From Torreya grandis (Eukaryota; Streptophyta; Pinopsida; Cupressales; Taxaceae), in NCBI GenBank assembly GCA_037957365.1, contig JARHVA010002685.1, positions 1,272,501-1,336,500 on the forward strand: DNA of 64,000 bases, given 5' to 3'. Below are positions 1 through 11,775 of this stretch, piece after piece; within the stretch, counting starts at the first letter, position 1, and each line of letters starts with the position of its first letter. The notes under the pieces were generated by a model, which searched no databases, was not told the DNA's origin, and was given only the letters and a program-made list of their open reading frames with translations. Made by a program: the position numbers and the translations under genes.

Positions 1-27
1 GGAAGAAGGATGCAAGGTATCAATATA

Positions 28-510
28 TTACCACAATTTGTGAAAATAGGTGAAATAATGATTATCTATCTCATGGAAGCAACATATGTGTTTGTGAGTG
101 ATTTTATTAGAATCACTCATAGAAGGAGGTGTAATAGGAGTGGAATAAGAAGGAAAAAAATCATCGACCCATTTAGTGGGAAATAACACCATCTTAGATA
201 AAGGAATCAAACCATCACTAAGGGAGCGTGATGATGAAGAAGGAATATAACTAGGCTCAATAGAAGGATCATTGAAATTAGAAACACATGTAGGATCAAA
301 AATAGTAGGAATGGAAACATGCTCAACTATAATGGGATCTACTAAGGGAGGATTAGTATCTATATAATGTCTAAGGAAAGTCACACTAACCTTAGGGGCA
401 AGCCAGCTACAAGGGTCAGGGTACCTAGTAAAATGGTAAGGCTTGATCATAGTATGATCTATGAGTATAGTCCTACATGGATCCTTAGAAAATGGAGGTG
501 TTAGCACCAT
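28..510 (-). pseudogene. Element A polyprotein spacer between protease and RT
   Basis: A 160-codon open stretch rich in Pro, Ser, Asp and Ile, with no recognisable enzymatic motif. It lies downstream of the protease remnant in the sense direction, where Ty3/gypsy polyproteins of this type have a poorly conserved linker before RT. Residues such as DPCSWLAPKVSV and MVLFPTKWVDDFF look like real protein rather than random translation. I assign it by position only. It could be the last part of a polyprotein whose RT is outside the window. No independent start is implied. Confidence 0.4.
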
Positions 511-1059
511 TTATACCCTACAATAAAGGGGAAAAATATAAAAATTAAGAACTATAAGTGAAATAAAATGATGAGATGCATGAAAATACTCAAGTAAAGA
601 AGAATTTTAATGAGCAATCTCAGCATCACAGGATTATACAAGACCATCTAACAATAAATCATTTAAGGAATAACCATCATCATAATCTAATGTGTGAAGG
701 TCAATGATGTAAGTAGGGATGACCTTATCATCCAATGAAGTATGGTGAATAAAATGACTAGTCCTGGTCAATACTAAGGGAATGCCATTACAAGGGGGCT
801 TATGAGAGTGAGGTTACAAATAAGTAGGAAGCTATGAGATGAGATGAGGTGAGATATTATAAGTCTTGATATTTAAGTTAATCTCATTAAGTTCATCATC
901 ATCAGAATCTAAGAGGTTATGAGAAATGTTATAAATGAGATCATGATGCCCACTATAACCTTGGGTTGAATTAATGGGTAAATTAAGACCTTGAGACTCA
1001 TAGAATATAATTCTTGGAAAAGGATCAAGAGTAGGAATCTTGAATACATAATTATTTTG

Positions 1060-1450
1060 GAATTATTCAAAATTTCAAGGGTTAGTGTCACCTTGAATCT
1101 TATAAATGGATCCATTATGAGGGAATTTAATGCATTGGTAGGTGGAAGGAGCAATAGTTCTCATGTAGTGAGTCCATGACCTACCAAGAAAGATGTTATA
1201 AGAAAGGGGAAATTTAAATATCATCAAATTCACATGAAGAGTGATAGGTAGGATAGTAATAGGAAGCCACAAGCAACCTAGAGGAGGCATTTACCTTCTA
1301 TCTTATCCTTGGTAGGTGTTGCATGTAGACTTGAGATTGCATTCTAAATATCCAAGGATCTTAATGAAATAGAGAGAAGTAACACATGTGCCAAAACCCT
1401 CATCAATTAATGCATACTTAACTTGGATATCACCTATTTAGATGCTAATA
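1060..1450 (-). pseudogene. Element A aspartic protease remnant
   Basis: Minus-strand translation gives an active-site-like segment KYALIDEGFGTCVTS near 1400-1450, comparable with the D-x-G site of retrotransposon aspartic proteases (the IDEGAST form common in plant Ty3/gypsy). About 75 codons later comes SYNIFLGRSWTHYM near 1170-1210, the LLGRPW-type segment that ends the domain, then STYQCIKFPHNG and a GD pair. The catalytic Asp appears kept. A frame break lies between the two halves near 1310. The domain would cleave the Gag-Pol polyprotein. Identification rests on motif order and spacing and is fairly secure at family level. Confidence 0.65.
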
Positions 1451-2239
1451 AATAAGATAAGATCATCCTCACAAAATAGAATATCATCAAGAATCATAGA
1501 GGCTATAAGAAATTTTAAAAAAGAAAGAGAAGTGTCTATAGTTTCATCAATGTTGATAGACATATCTTCACATTATTGTAATAATATACTATCCTTGGAT
1601 ATAGATAAAGTTGCCTCCTACCCTATTAGGGGAGGACAAGGGACATTCATCTTGAATATTAGCTACATAAGATGCTTTATATAACCTGGATAAGTCCTCA
1701 TAAGCTCAATGAATGAAATTTGGGATGGGAGATTAGTAAGCTATGATATGGGATCCTACTCATCATAACCATAAAAATGTTGTTAGATATAGATGCATAA
1801 TGGTTAAAAATGTTTACATAAGGAGAAGTTGAAGTGAATTGAAATTTATGTTGATAAGAAAGAGAAAGTTTGGGTCAAGGATGTAGATCATGTTGTGATG
1901 ATGAAGTAGTTAGTTTAAGTTGATTTTGAGAAATGGTAGAATAAGTGTTAGTAGAATTTTGATTATCATTAGTATTGGAAGATGATGTAAGAGTGGTAGA
2001 AATAGAATGAGAAGTGTTATCCAAGGGAGAATCACAATTAAAACATCAAAATTAATAAGGTCATCTTACCCCAACTCATTTAAATGAGTTGGAGAAGAAT
2101 ATTAGATAACATGATATGTTTGAGATGAAGAAGGATTATAGATAGGTTGAGAATCAATAAAAGTAACCACCCTTTGCATATTAGTCATGCTAACCACATT
2201 ACAAGAAGTTGTTTCAAAAAGACTTTCAACATTATTGGT

Positions 2240-4329
2240 ATAAGGGGTGGATTTATCTTTATTTTTTAATAGGTTGATGATTAGGAAGAGGGTCTTTATA
2301 GATAACTAAATGAGCGTTTGATTGATTTAAGGCTTGAGTTTTATCATGTGATTTATAGTACTTAAAATAAATTTCATAAAATTGTTGATGCTTAAGAATG
2401 ATAGAATCATGATCAAAATTATGTCTAAGAAGAAAGTCCATATCTAAATTATGAATTTTTATAAGAAGAAAGTAAATAGTTAAATTATGAAGTTTTCTAT
2501 AAGTCTCATGAGAATGACCCCAACTAGAGTGAAACCAACAAAACTTGTTAGCATCATACCAAGATTTCATAGGAAGGGTAGGGTCAAGATGTCATAAAAC
2601 AAGCCTAGGTACACACTTAATTAATTAAAATAATGATAGAGGTTTATGAACATTAATGTTTTTTGGTAAATATAAATGAGGATTGGTATATTTTTGAGAA
2701 AGTAGAGCTAGTTCTGATGAAGGGGTAGGAACAACAACATGAACATTGTGAATGGTGTCATAAGAATCTATAACACCATAATTGGTAGGATTGTGATTTT
2801 TTTTCTTAATTAAGAGATGAGGAGTTGTATAAGGTTGGGGTGGTTCAAATTAATGAATTAGGAAATCTTGACATTTAGCTTGGTCAATATTCTCCTCTAA
2901 GGTATGTGGAGAGAGAGTGTGGACTCGATATTGTACTTTAGGAAAAAAACATTGGTAAAGAGATGGAAAATATTATCATTGGCCATGTTATGTTCACATT
3001 TATTTCACAAAGTATTCCATATTTAAAAAAAGGCTTGAGTGGTTTCATTTTCATTTTATTTGAAATTTATGAAATGGGCCAAAGTGTTTTTAGGAAGATC
3101 ACTAGTTTGGGATTTTTGAACTAAATCATTCACTAAATCCTCCAAAATAGTAATGGAATGAGGTCTAAGTTGATTATATCAATACAAGGCATCACCTATG
3201 ATGTTTTTGGTATGGATATTTTTAGCGACAAATGTGTTCAATTCGACATAATACCTATAAATATTACAAAATGTTTTAAGATGAAGGGTGGGATCGATTG
3301 ATCCATTATAAGAAATTGTAGGCGTGATACCTCCAATATAAATATTAGAAATTTGAGTAGTGAGAGGTTAATTTTGGAGATGCTTAATAGTTTTGTTGAT
3401 TAAAGGATTTTGAGGAATTAGATTTCCTAGAGGAGGTGGGGGAACATTTTGGTTATATGTGCCCCATGCCATTAGTCAAGAATGAGATTGAAGGTGAAAA
3501 AGGTGGTTTTGCATTCTCATCATTTGATTTGTGTTATGAGATTGAAATCTATTCATTTTATTGAGAGTTTACAATAAAAGTTATTGTGTTTTATTAACAT
3601 TGTTATAATAATTAGTGTTGGCATTAGTGTTAGTATTAGTGGCTTGGGTATCACTATTAGGTCTATAGGAGCTTGAGAGGAATTATGAGAATGTGATGCA
3701 CTAGTGGAAATTTTTTCTTATGTAGCACAAGATGAACTATTAAATGATTGAGAGGAAGAAGCACTAGAATCATGATTGACTTGGGTATCAAACAAATCAC
3801 TAGTAGATGGATTAAGGATAGTGGATCTTAATAAAGGCCCAATAGATGTAAAACTTGCCGTGTTAGTTGAGATACTAGGCATGGAGGTAGAAGAAAGGAA
3901 AGAATAAGAGGTCATGACATGAGAAGTGGTCATAGTTAAAGGAAAATATTGAGAATAAAATAAAGTGGTATCCCAAAATCTAGTTGAGAATATAGGAGTA
4001 GGTGAGTGAGGCTCTTAGATTTGACCACTAATCATAAGATTATAAATTGTATAAGGATTATTTGCTTGATGTTGAGGAAATTTAGAGATAAATAAGAGAA
4101 TTTTAGGAGTATACTCTAACTCAAGTTGGTCCTCTAAGAAAATAGGAGAATTATGCTACAAAGAGGTATTAGGAGAGGTCCCATAGTTCATTATGGGAGT
4201 GGAAATATGAACATTACTATCATCCAAGAGAGGATCCCTACTTTGTCTATTGGAGGCCTTATGATGATTGGTAAAGTTTATCATGTCTGTTGATTGCAAC
4301 TTAGTGTTGTCATCAACCAAAAAGTCCAT
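2240..4329 (-). pseudogene. Element A gag (capsid and nucleocapsid) remnant
   Basis: The likely start is the ATG at 4329, opening MDFLVDDNTKLQ after the leader. A gag core is visible near 3020-3240: GDALY and YNQLRPHSIT, then a motif resembling the F-x-x-F pair of Retrotrans_gag. Near 2500-2570 the segment KFCWFHSSWGHSHETYRKLHNL is a zinc-knuckle relative (C-x2-H-x4-GH form, last Cys replaced by Tyr), typical of Tat/Athila-like Gag before the protease. Several frameshifts and stops interrupt it. The product would form the virus-like particle and bind element RNA. The 3600-4330 part is Ser/Thr/Asn-rich and low in information. Confidence 0.6.
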
Positions 4330-4389
4330 GATGAAGGGAGAGAAAGAGAGATGAGAAAGCAAAGAACCAAAAAGTGATTGAAATAGTAC

Positions 4390-6880
4390 AAGGTTGATTG
4401 GGTCAAGATAGCATAGAAATAGGGACTATAAAACTATACAAGGTCAATTGGGTTGATCCAAAACAATGCATAGAGATGGGAAAAAAAGGTAAAAGGGGCT
4501 ACATAAAGTATAAGATTGACTAGGTTGATCTTGTATAGTGCATAGAGGTTGGAAAAAGGTACAAGGTTGACTAGGTTGATGTAGTACAATAGATAAGGAA
4601 AATGAGAAGATTGACAATAAGTTATGAACTAAAATAAGACAATTTTTGTAGCTAATCTAGGAAGTAAGAACTGAAAAGAAATAAATAGTTAATTAGATCA
4701 ACACTAGCCAATCCAATTGAGGCATATAATACAAAACCTTGCATTAACATTGGCTAATATAAGTTTTTACATACACTATTGAGCAAAGAACAAGCAATCA
4801 ACTTGAAAAGTAAAGAGATAACTAATTGGTCAACCTAAAAAGTTTATTAGATTATTAAGAATAAGATTTTAAATGTGATGGGAAGTTAGTTGTAAGAAAA
4901 GAAATAGATAGAAATTTAAGGATAGTTTTAGGTAGTTTGGGTTGAAAGGGACTATAGTGGTAATGATACAAGCTTGTTATTAGGGCCTACCCCTTCACTT
5001 CACACATCATAGTGATAAAGGTGTTAGGTGCTTATCCATAATATACCATTAACCATGCTTTATACTTGACCAGAGTATCAAATCAGCTTCCCCCTTGGTG
5101 ATGAAATCCAAGTTGGTTGGCCTTGGGTAGAAAAATGTTAAAATGCTTGTTTACTTTTTATGTTTTTTTCATGTCTGCATAAAATAGAAATAGTGAAACT
5201 AAAATGGTTAATAAAAAAATCCCTTAATTAGAGTATGTGAAATATTCTAAGAATGCAAGCAACAAGAAAAGAAAGTGTGAATTAATTACTATCATATAAG
5301 CTTAATTCCAGCTTTAAGCAAGCTATAGTGTTGACACAATATGCACAAAAAGTAGAACATGGTTGACATGGTCAAACTTATTCTACAAAAACAAGGTATA
5401 AAAATGAACAATGCTGGCCAGGGTCAACCTAATTTTTTCAAACAATACACAAAACACAAAATTAGGTTGACAGGGTCGATCTAATTGATTATGCAGGGAT
5501 AGTTTTGAAGACTATTAATTATGAAAGGAAAGAGAGAAAATAAAGAAATAAAGAGATAGAAAGGAACCTTTGTGGATTAGAGATGCTAGGAATGAATATT
5601 ACTAGTTAATAACCCTAGAATATGCTTGAAAACTATGCTAACTAGGTTGACTAGGTCAATCAAGCTTTTTAAAATCATGTTACTAAGTGCTTAAAATGTA
5701 CCGAGTCAACTAGTTAACCTAGTAGTTGAATCTAAATGCCTAAAAGTGTACATGGTCGACTGGGTTGACCTAATACTCTAAAATATAAGTCTATAAGTTT
5801 GGAAACCTATACTAGGTCATTTAAATAGATTCAGTTTCCTATTCTTGAAAAATTATTCATAGAGATTAGAAATGGGTTGACAGAGTTGACCTAGTATGAT
5901 AGATATATGATAAAAATAATTCTAAAAATAATGAAATAAATACTGCAAGGGTTAGTTTCACATTGGGTTTACCATAATGTATGTAATCAAAAATTCATCA
6001 TGGCTATAAATCAATCCTAGATCAAAAAAGATAGAGCATACCTACACTTATGATTGGCAATACATTTGTTAAGTGAAAACAAGACCAATGTGGGCATCTA
6101 CTAGACCTGATTATGAGATCACTTGTAATAATACACCATGTGAGGTAGGATTCCAAAGCCTAAAATATAACACAATCATGAAACAACCCTAAAAGAGTCC
6201 TAAGGCTTAAATATTCACCTATTATAATAAACAAGAAAGTAAATCTACTAGTGCACACCAAATCTTGTGACACAAAGTGGGGGTTAGAAAAAAAAAACTA
6301 AACTAAACATGCATTTAGACATATACTCACATAAATGTATATGTAATCCTAATGCATGAGAATAGAATCACAACTACATTATCTATCTACTCTTACAAAG
6401 GAGAAATAATGTTAGGAATACTTACCTTGAAGACTAACCCATTAAGCCTCAATATCTCCCTTGGCTAAGGTATTTCACAATAGATTGTTGTCGTATGTAA
6501 GGATAATAAAGACAAATAATCTCTAGGATACACAACCTGTGTATGCATCCAAAATACTTCTCCATAATACAAGATTCTTATCTCCAAATAAAGTATGGAA
6601 CCCTAAGCTTTATTCCTCAAGTAGAGTGGTCAATAAGTAGATGATCATTCACACTTATTCTTCTTCACTTCTATTCTTTTAAATGGTTAGAAATGAAATT
6701 GTATATATAGGAATATATTTCCCTAAATAATCTAAAAAATGTTAGTTGTATAGGGTCAATGCATTTTAACCTATATGTTTTCAAGAATAATTCACTAGGT
6801 CTAAGCTAGGTTACTCAAAAGGTTAACAAACCCAAAAAGTGAAAAATACCCTTAAAATGTACAAGGTTGACACAATAGAC
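4390..6880. repeat. Dispersed W-box-like GGTTGAC / GTCAACC motifs in element A leader and LTR
   Basis: At least fifteen short motifs of the form AGGTTGACTnGGTTGAT or its complement recur. Examples are near 4392, 4441, 4513, 4564, 5362, 5418, 5467, 5644, 5755, 5877 and 6865. Many are paired and partly palindromic (GGTTGAC-n3-GTTGACC at 5763-5780). The core TTGAC[C/T] is the established W-box bound by plant WRKY factors. Neighbouring elements B and C lack such density. Binding is inference; the motif could also be a simple degenerate tandem repeat. Confidence 0.55.
4980..5118 (-). promoter_or_regulatory. Conserved leader block with two predicted hairpins (copy in A)
   Basis: The block contains GGGCCTACCC at 4983-4992 and, 100 bases away, CTTGG-9-CCAAG at 5094-5112 (minus sense CTTGGATTTCATCACCAAG). 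Both could fold into short stem-loops. Nearly the same block occurs in B (9231-9370) and C (21503-21636), always between the LTR side and gag. Conservation in otherwise diverged non-coding DNA suggests an RNA signal such as packaging or dimerisation; that role is inference. Confidence 0.55.
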
Positions 6881-7130
6881 CTAGTAAAATCAACTATCCA
6901 AAATGGAATTAAAGAAATAAAAGGAGGATGGAAAGAAGAAAATGACTAGAATGGGTTGGATTGAGAAGAATAATCTTAGGGTAAATGGTTTTATGAGATA
7001 AGTGTGTAGATAACAAGTGTACAAAGGGAAAATAATCTTATGAAGCACTAATGGTCTGCCCACCCCTTTCCCAGTCCACCTTTTAAGGTGTGAACTCATA
7101 GAGATTGAGACTCAATGGGTTTCTATAAGA
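6250..7130 (-). mobile_element. Tentative element A primer site and 5' LTR
   Basis: A possible primer site, minus-sense ATTTGGTGTGCACTAGTAG (6250-6268), resembles the TTTGGCACGCCCAGTGGGAC-type site seen more clearly in B and C. Rightward, a TATA-like CTATATATAC (minus) lies near 6698-6707. No second LTR copy is in the window to prove the limits, and the outer end between 7100 and 7230 is not resolved. The spacing from primer site to hairpin block is longer than in B and C, so the site could be wrong. Confidence 0.35.
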
Positions 7131-7229
7131 TACAAAGTGTTAGTAATCAATATAATTTTTAATATATTATGTGTAAACAATGATAAGCATGGAAGTCACT
7201 TTTGTTGTACAAACTAGGTTTAGGGTTAT

Positions 7230-8895
7230 AATTGTCAAGAGGTATGACTAGAGGAAGCTTGATAATGGAAGATTTTAGGAGTTTATCTAAACTAAAAGCA
7301 TATGACTCCCCTAGAGGTGTGTATTTCTAAGGAAGAAATCATGTTAAGGGTTTTTGTGGTTGTGTTTGGAATGTAAAAGGTTTGGATTAGTTCATTTTTT
7401 ATGGAGGTGTTGATTTTAAGACAATAACATTTGTTTTGCCTTTAGTTTTAGAATTATTGGTCCTTTTGGAGGGGTCAATTTTGAAGTTGATATTATGTAA
7501 CTTAAATTTTCCTTCCTCTAAGGATTGGACTTATAGTTTATGGGCCATGCTAAAGGCTTCATCAAAAGTCTTAAATGATTATGCTTGAAGTGTTGATGAG
7601 ATATGCTTAGTACACGATCTTGGAAATAGCTTGATCAATTTAGGATGAGGAATGGATAAGGTTAGTTTATTTATAAGGCCTCTCCACCTAGATACAAAGT
7701 CAACAATGAATTCATCATCAAATTGTCTAATGATGTATAGGTTAATTATGGTTACTTTCCTTGTAATATTAATGGAAAAGTGTTCTAAGAAGATTTGATC
7801 CAATTTCCCAAAATAAAATAAGTATGACTGAGGGATGGAATTGTACCAATCTAAGTCTAGTCTAGATAATGACATGGGAAACTTACTTAAAAGGAGAGAA
7901 TCATTGTGAGATATAGGGTAACAATCATGTCTAAATGTCCTAATGTGTTTTTGGGGATCTTCCTTGTTTTGAAATTTCATAAATTTAGGAAATTCCCACT
8001 ATGAGGGATATGGCCTAATTGGGATGAAAAGAATAATAGATTCATTTTTAATTTGATTATACATGATCATATTTTTTTGTCTAGATTTATAATCCTCTAA
8101 ATTATTCATCCTATTCATAAGGAGATGCATGAGGTTAGTATGGGTATTATACTAAGGCATTCCCCCTAATATGTTTTGTTCTAAATGTTGATAGGTGGGG
8201 AGTGGAGTGGAAAGTGGTTGTGAAAGGGGATAAAAATAGAAGTGGCCATGATAGGTTGATATGCAACCACATATTATGAGATTTGAAAGGGTATATTTTA
8301 TTTTAGGGATGAGTGAAGGTGAGTGGTCATGAGGGATTATGAGGGAGCTAGGTACTGAGTAGTCAAGGGGACATATTGCTAAAGAGGCTGAATTAGAGGA
8401 AATTTTTATGTAGGTTGTAAGGGTTGGGTTTGAGGAACATGCTATGTTTGTTTTGATATGTGGGAGAGGCACAGGGATTGAGACTACTAAATTTTGGGGT
8501 GAAGTAGTGGGTGGTAGAGTAAGTGTAAGCTGGACTATCATAAAATTTTGGGATTGGGTAATGGTTAGATAAGGGCTACTAGATACTAGCAATGGTTTAT
8601 AATACAGGGGTTGTGTTATGTTGGTATTAAAACCCATTGGAGGTGGACTAGTGGAAGAGAAAACCATGGACATAACAAGTACTTCAAGTCCCTCTAGGGG
8701 CATACCGTACAAAAACCTAGAATATTGGGTTAGAGGGGAAATAAGAATTCTTATGGTTTGAGTACTAAGATCATGATTAAGGGAAATTGGATTACTATCA
8801 AATATACTATTAAAACCTAGGTATCCCTATGTATAAAATTGGGGAATTCCTTCCCCCATGGATTTAAGAGAGGTAAGACATAGTGTGTTCTCCAT
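7230..8895 (-). pseudogene. Element B gag remnant
   Basis: The start is placed at ATG 8895 (MENTLCLTSLKSMGEG), which aligns with the ATG of element C (MEHTPSLPSS). The frame then stays largely open to about 7570 with only a few stops. Near 8700-8740 is YGMPLEGLE, shared with C (YDMPLEGLY). The capsid core is at 7600-7990: FMKFQNKEDPQKHIRTFRHD, DWYNSIPQS, FLEHFSINI, RQFDDEFIVDFVSRWRGL, matching the W-x-x-F and F-x-x-R-F pattern of Retrotrans_gag. After a break, TPLGESYAFSLDKLLKSSII (about 7260-7320) matches the segment found before the zinc knuckle in Tat/Athila-type Gag. It has no intact reading frame. Confidence 0.75.
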
Positions 8896-9230
8896 GGATG
8901 AGGATACGACATGAGATTTGATTTGTTTCAGTGATTGTTGTCATGTTACAACCATGTAGCACTAAAAAAGAAACATAGATTGAAATGTAGACACTTTTTT
9001 TATTATCTCATTTTAATGAAATAAAACACATAATATATTAAATTTACTTAAGGATTTTTATCTTTCTAAGGAAAAAAATTAGAATGTGGTGGGGAGATAG
9101 ATTAATGAAGCTACTATGAAATGGCAATCTAAGACTGGTTTTAGGTTTTGTTTAAGGTAGGTAACCTATATATATATTAAAAGGTACATTGAGGCATGAT
9201 TCCATGTCAAAAGGAAGTGCATGGCTTGGT

Positions 9231-9370
9231 ATTGGGGCCTACCCCCTCACTTCACACACCACAGTGATAAGGGTGTTAGGTGCTTAGCCTTTATACTTTT
9301 TATAAGAATTTTTATACTCAGCCAGTACACCAAGTTAGTTTTCCCCTTGGTGATGAAATCCAAGTAGGTC
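9231..9370 (-). promoter_or_regulatory. Conserved leader block with two predicted hairpins (copy in B)
   Basis: GGGGCCTACCCC lies at 9234-9245 and CTTGG-9-CCAAG at 9346-9364, with GTGATAAGGGTGTTAGGTGCTTAG-like sequence between them, shared with A and C. It lies about 300 bases from the primer site and 340 bases from the gag ATG. It is non-coding in all frames. Confidence 0.6.
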
Positions 9371-9643
9371 CACCTATGTAATAAATATTTTGATGCTTAT
9401 TTTAAATACTACCATGGTTTGGTTGTGTGTGAGAGAGTGTGACTATCACAATGTATTAACCTTCCTAAACAAATGTATGTGTATTATATAAACAACCAAT
9501 GGGATAAATGCAATTATTTTTTTGGATTTTAAAAAGGAAAGTGAAAATTTTGTATTTTATATTTTTTGAATGCAAACACATAATACAAAAAATGCAACCA
9601 ACAAATGATTTCACAATGAAACACAAAAATAATAATGAGACCT

Positions 9644-9668
9644 AGGGGTTCCATTGGGTGTGCCAAAA
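9644..9668 (-). other. Element B primer-binding site
   Basis: Minus-sense TTTTGGCACACCCAATGG immediately follows the LTR end ...TTAAAACA. It closely matches the TTTGGCACGCCCAGTGGGAC-type site known from many plant Ty3/gypsy elements. It fixes the inner edge of the 5' LTR at 9669. Confidence 0.7.
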
Positions 9669-11153
9669 TGTTTTAATATATATTTTTTATTATATTAATA
9701 AATAAACTTATTAAAAATATAAATTATGATACAAAGTTATAAAAGGATACTTATGATGGGGTTTGCACACCATTGATCTAGTGAAGTGGGAACTCCTTTT
9801 TGACTAGGAAGGAATACCTGCACACAAGATACAAATTGAAAAATATTAATTAATAAGATAGATAAGAGGACTAACTAATGCTATATTAGTTCCAAGAAGT
9901 GTTACACTTAATTAATAGGATTTCAACCCACTTTTATGAATCAATTAAGTGGAAAATGTAATAATATAAATTAAAAAAAAGCATATGATAATATAGATGT
10001 GATACTAAAATTATATATATTAATCTATTATATAGATGTTATCAAACTGTTCATTCCAATAAGCTATAGCTAAATCTTCTCGTGCCTATATTACTTCTAA
10101 TTATTTAGTGGCTACTTATAGATTACGTGCAAACATAAATTCACATAGTCCTAGATCAAAGGAAATATCACTTTGATTTGCAAAGAGTGTGTGAGGGACT
10201 ATGGGTAAATCATAAATGGAAACCACATCACATACAAATATTGGTAATATCATATACAAATAGAGGTTCATGATTCTACGACTAAAAAAACTAATGAAAA
10301 TTAATTTGGACTATTAAATTAGCTTCAAATTATAGACAAAAGGTAAAGACATAGGGATCAATGTTGATTATTTCAAAATCGATAACAATTATATCAATTG
10401 GTGATGATTCATGTGAGGAATCTCCATTGATCCTGATAGTGGGGAAATAAATCTTGGGATGGGGCCTAAAAGTGGGCTTTGAGGGACGTGAAATGGCTTA
10501 AGAAATATTTAATGATTATCTAACTAGACTAAAGGCAATAAACACAATGTAATCAAATAATATAGGAATTATAATATATTCAAATGAGCAATACACTTAC
10601 CTTTTAAATGCTTCCAATATTTCAAATAATTATCATATTAATAGAGATATTCTTAATATTTGAATGATTGGGATAGATTAAGATATGTATGCCATTCTTT
10701 CATAGGTATTCCAAGAAAGTTTATCTTGCATTCTAGTATAGGAATTTAGGATCCTTTTGATTGAGGATGTTCTAAGTTTAAATAAACATTGATCTCAATA
10801 GGATCTATGATGATCATGGCTATCAATGCCAATCCAATCTAAATTTACCAAGTTCATTCAAACAAATATAATTCATGAGGTTAAACTTAATCCTAAGTTA
10901 TTTTAAATGTATTTTGGCTATTGAGAGGTTAGAAAAACTTATTTTTAATACATTTGGGGATGTTTTACTATATTTAAGGAGGGTTAAGTAGTTAAAATTA
11001 TTTACTTAGGTAGAAATTAATTTAATACTAATTACATGAAGCGATATAGTAATTGGTAAAACTAAATTAACTAATGTATAAAAGGATGGGGAAGTGGTAA
11101 GATACATATATTCTTACTAATATATAATGATGTAAATTCATAGTATCTACACA
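9669..11153 (-). mobile_element. Element B 5' LTR
   Basis: The inner end (plus-strand TGTTTTAAT at 9669) and outer end (TATCTACACA ending 11153) align with the ends of the element C LTR (TGTTTAAGT and CATCTAAACA). Internal homology includes CCATTGATC...GACTAGGAAGGA near 9772-9815 and the GAGGGTTAA and TATATAATG segments near 10980-11130. At 1485 bp it is about twice the C LTR, so one of the two has an indel of about 750 bp. A TATA-like minus-strand sequence lies in the 11100-11130 region. Confidence 0.65.
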
Positions 11154-11775
11154 CCTCTTAAAACTACTACCCCCAAGGTAATGTTTTAGTTAAGTTAACT
11201 AGAAAGAAATTTTTTCACATCATTAAGTGAACCATGGAAGATAATCAATGATCCTAGCATACCAATATCAATATAACTCTCTAGGATGATTAAATAATGC
11301 CAAAAAGAGTGTTGGGTAATTCCCCTTTCATGTTAGTATATGGAATGGAAGTTATGTTTCCCACGTCTCTTGAGATACCTTCATTGGATTTAACCCATCA
11401 ATTATAATTTCTTGAGATAAATCCTATGATGATAATATTATCCAATATAATGGATCTAAAAAAACTCATGACATGGTCCATGCACACCATAAATCTTCAG
11501 TAAGCATAGAATAAGAAAACATTCAACATAAATGTTGTTGATAGAAGATTCAACAAAGGAGACTTGGTACTCAAGTGAGATGAAAATAGATAAAATGCTA
11601 GGAAGCATAAAAAATTTGATGCTATATAGAGCAACCCATATACCATATCTAGTTACAATTAATCCAATACATACTAGCTTACAAGACCAAGTGGATAAGT
11701 CTTACCTATCCCCATCAATAGGATTTAACTCAAGCACTATCCCTAATGATCATGAACACCATTATGAATAATATT
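11154..11775 (+). pseudogene. Element E: Ty3/gypsy integrase C-terminal fragment
   Basis: Plus-strand translation reads KRVLGNSPFMLVYGMEVMF near 11310-11360, the conserved TPF-LVYG-EA-P block after the integrase catalytic core. About 75 codons later comes VDRRFNKGDLVLKWDENR near 11540-11600, then HKKFDAIWSNPYTIS and LPIPINRI near 11610-11725, matching the GPY/F module that ends plant Ty3 integrases. A frameshift lies near 11540 and several stops interrupt it. The catalytic core should lie upstream but is cut off exactly where the element B LTR ends (11153). The rest of E is therefore expected on the far side of B and A. Confidence 0.75.

Larger units (their letters stand above)
1..7130 (-). 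mobile_element. Element A: Ty3/gypsy LTR retrotransposon, 5' part (runs off left edge)
   Basis: On the minus strand the order from right to left is tentative LTR, leader, gag, zinc-knuckle segment, protease and protease-RT spacer, which is the normal Ty3/gypsy order. The RT, RNase H, integrase and 3' LTR would lie left of base 1. The protease type (IDEG active site followed by an LGRSW segment) and the conserved leader point to the non-chromoviral Tat/Athila side of Ty3/gypsy; this is family recognition by eye, not a search. The right boundary near 7130 is approximate: gag-downstream sequence of element B begins just beyond it, so A appears to be inserted in B. Frameshifts and stops break every domain. 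Confidence 0.7.
7130..11153 (-). mobile_element. Element B: gag-bearing Ty3/gypsy element, 5' part
   Basis: Minus-strand order from right to left is 5' LTR, primer site, hairpin leader, gag, then the gag-downstream TPLGESYAFSLDKLL segment, after which the sequence passes into element A. B and C are clearly the same family: gag, leader, primer site and LTR ends all align. The left part of B, including its 3' LTR, is not seen and presumably lies beyond A. The right end falls in the integrase of plus-strand element E. Confidence 0.7.
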
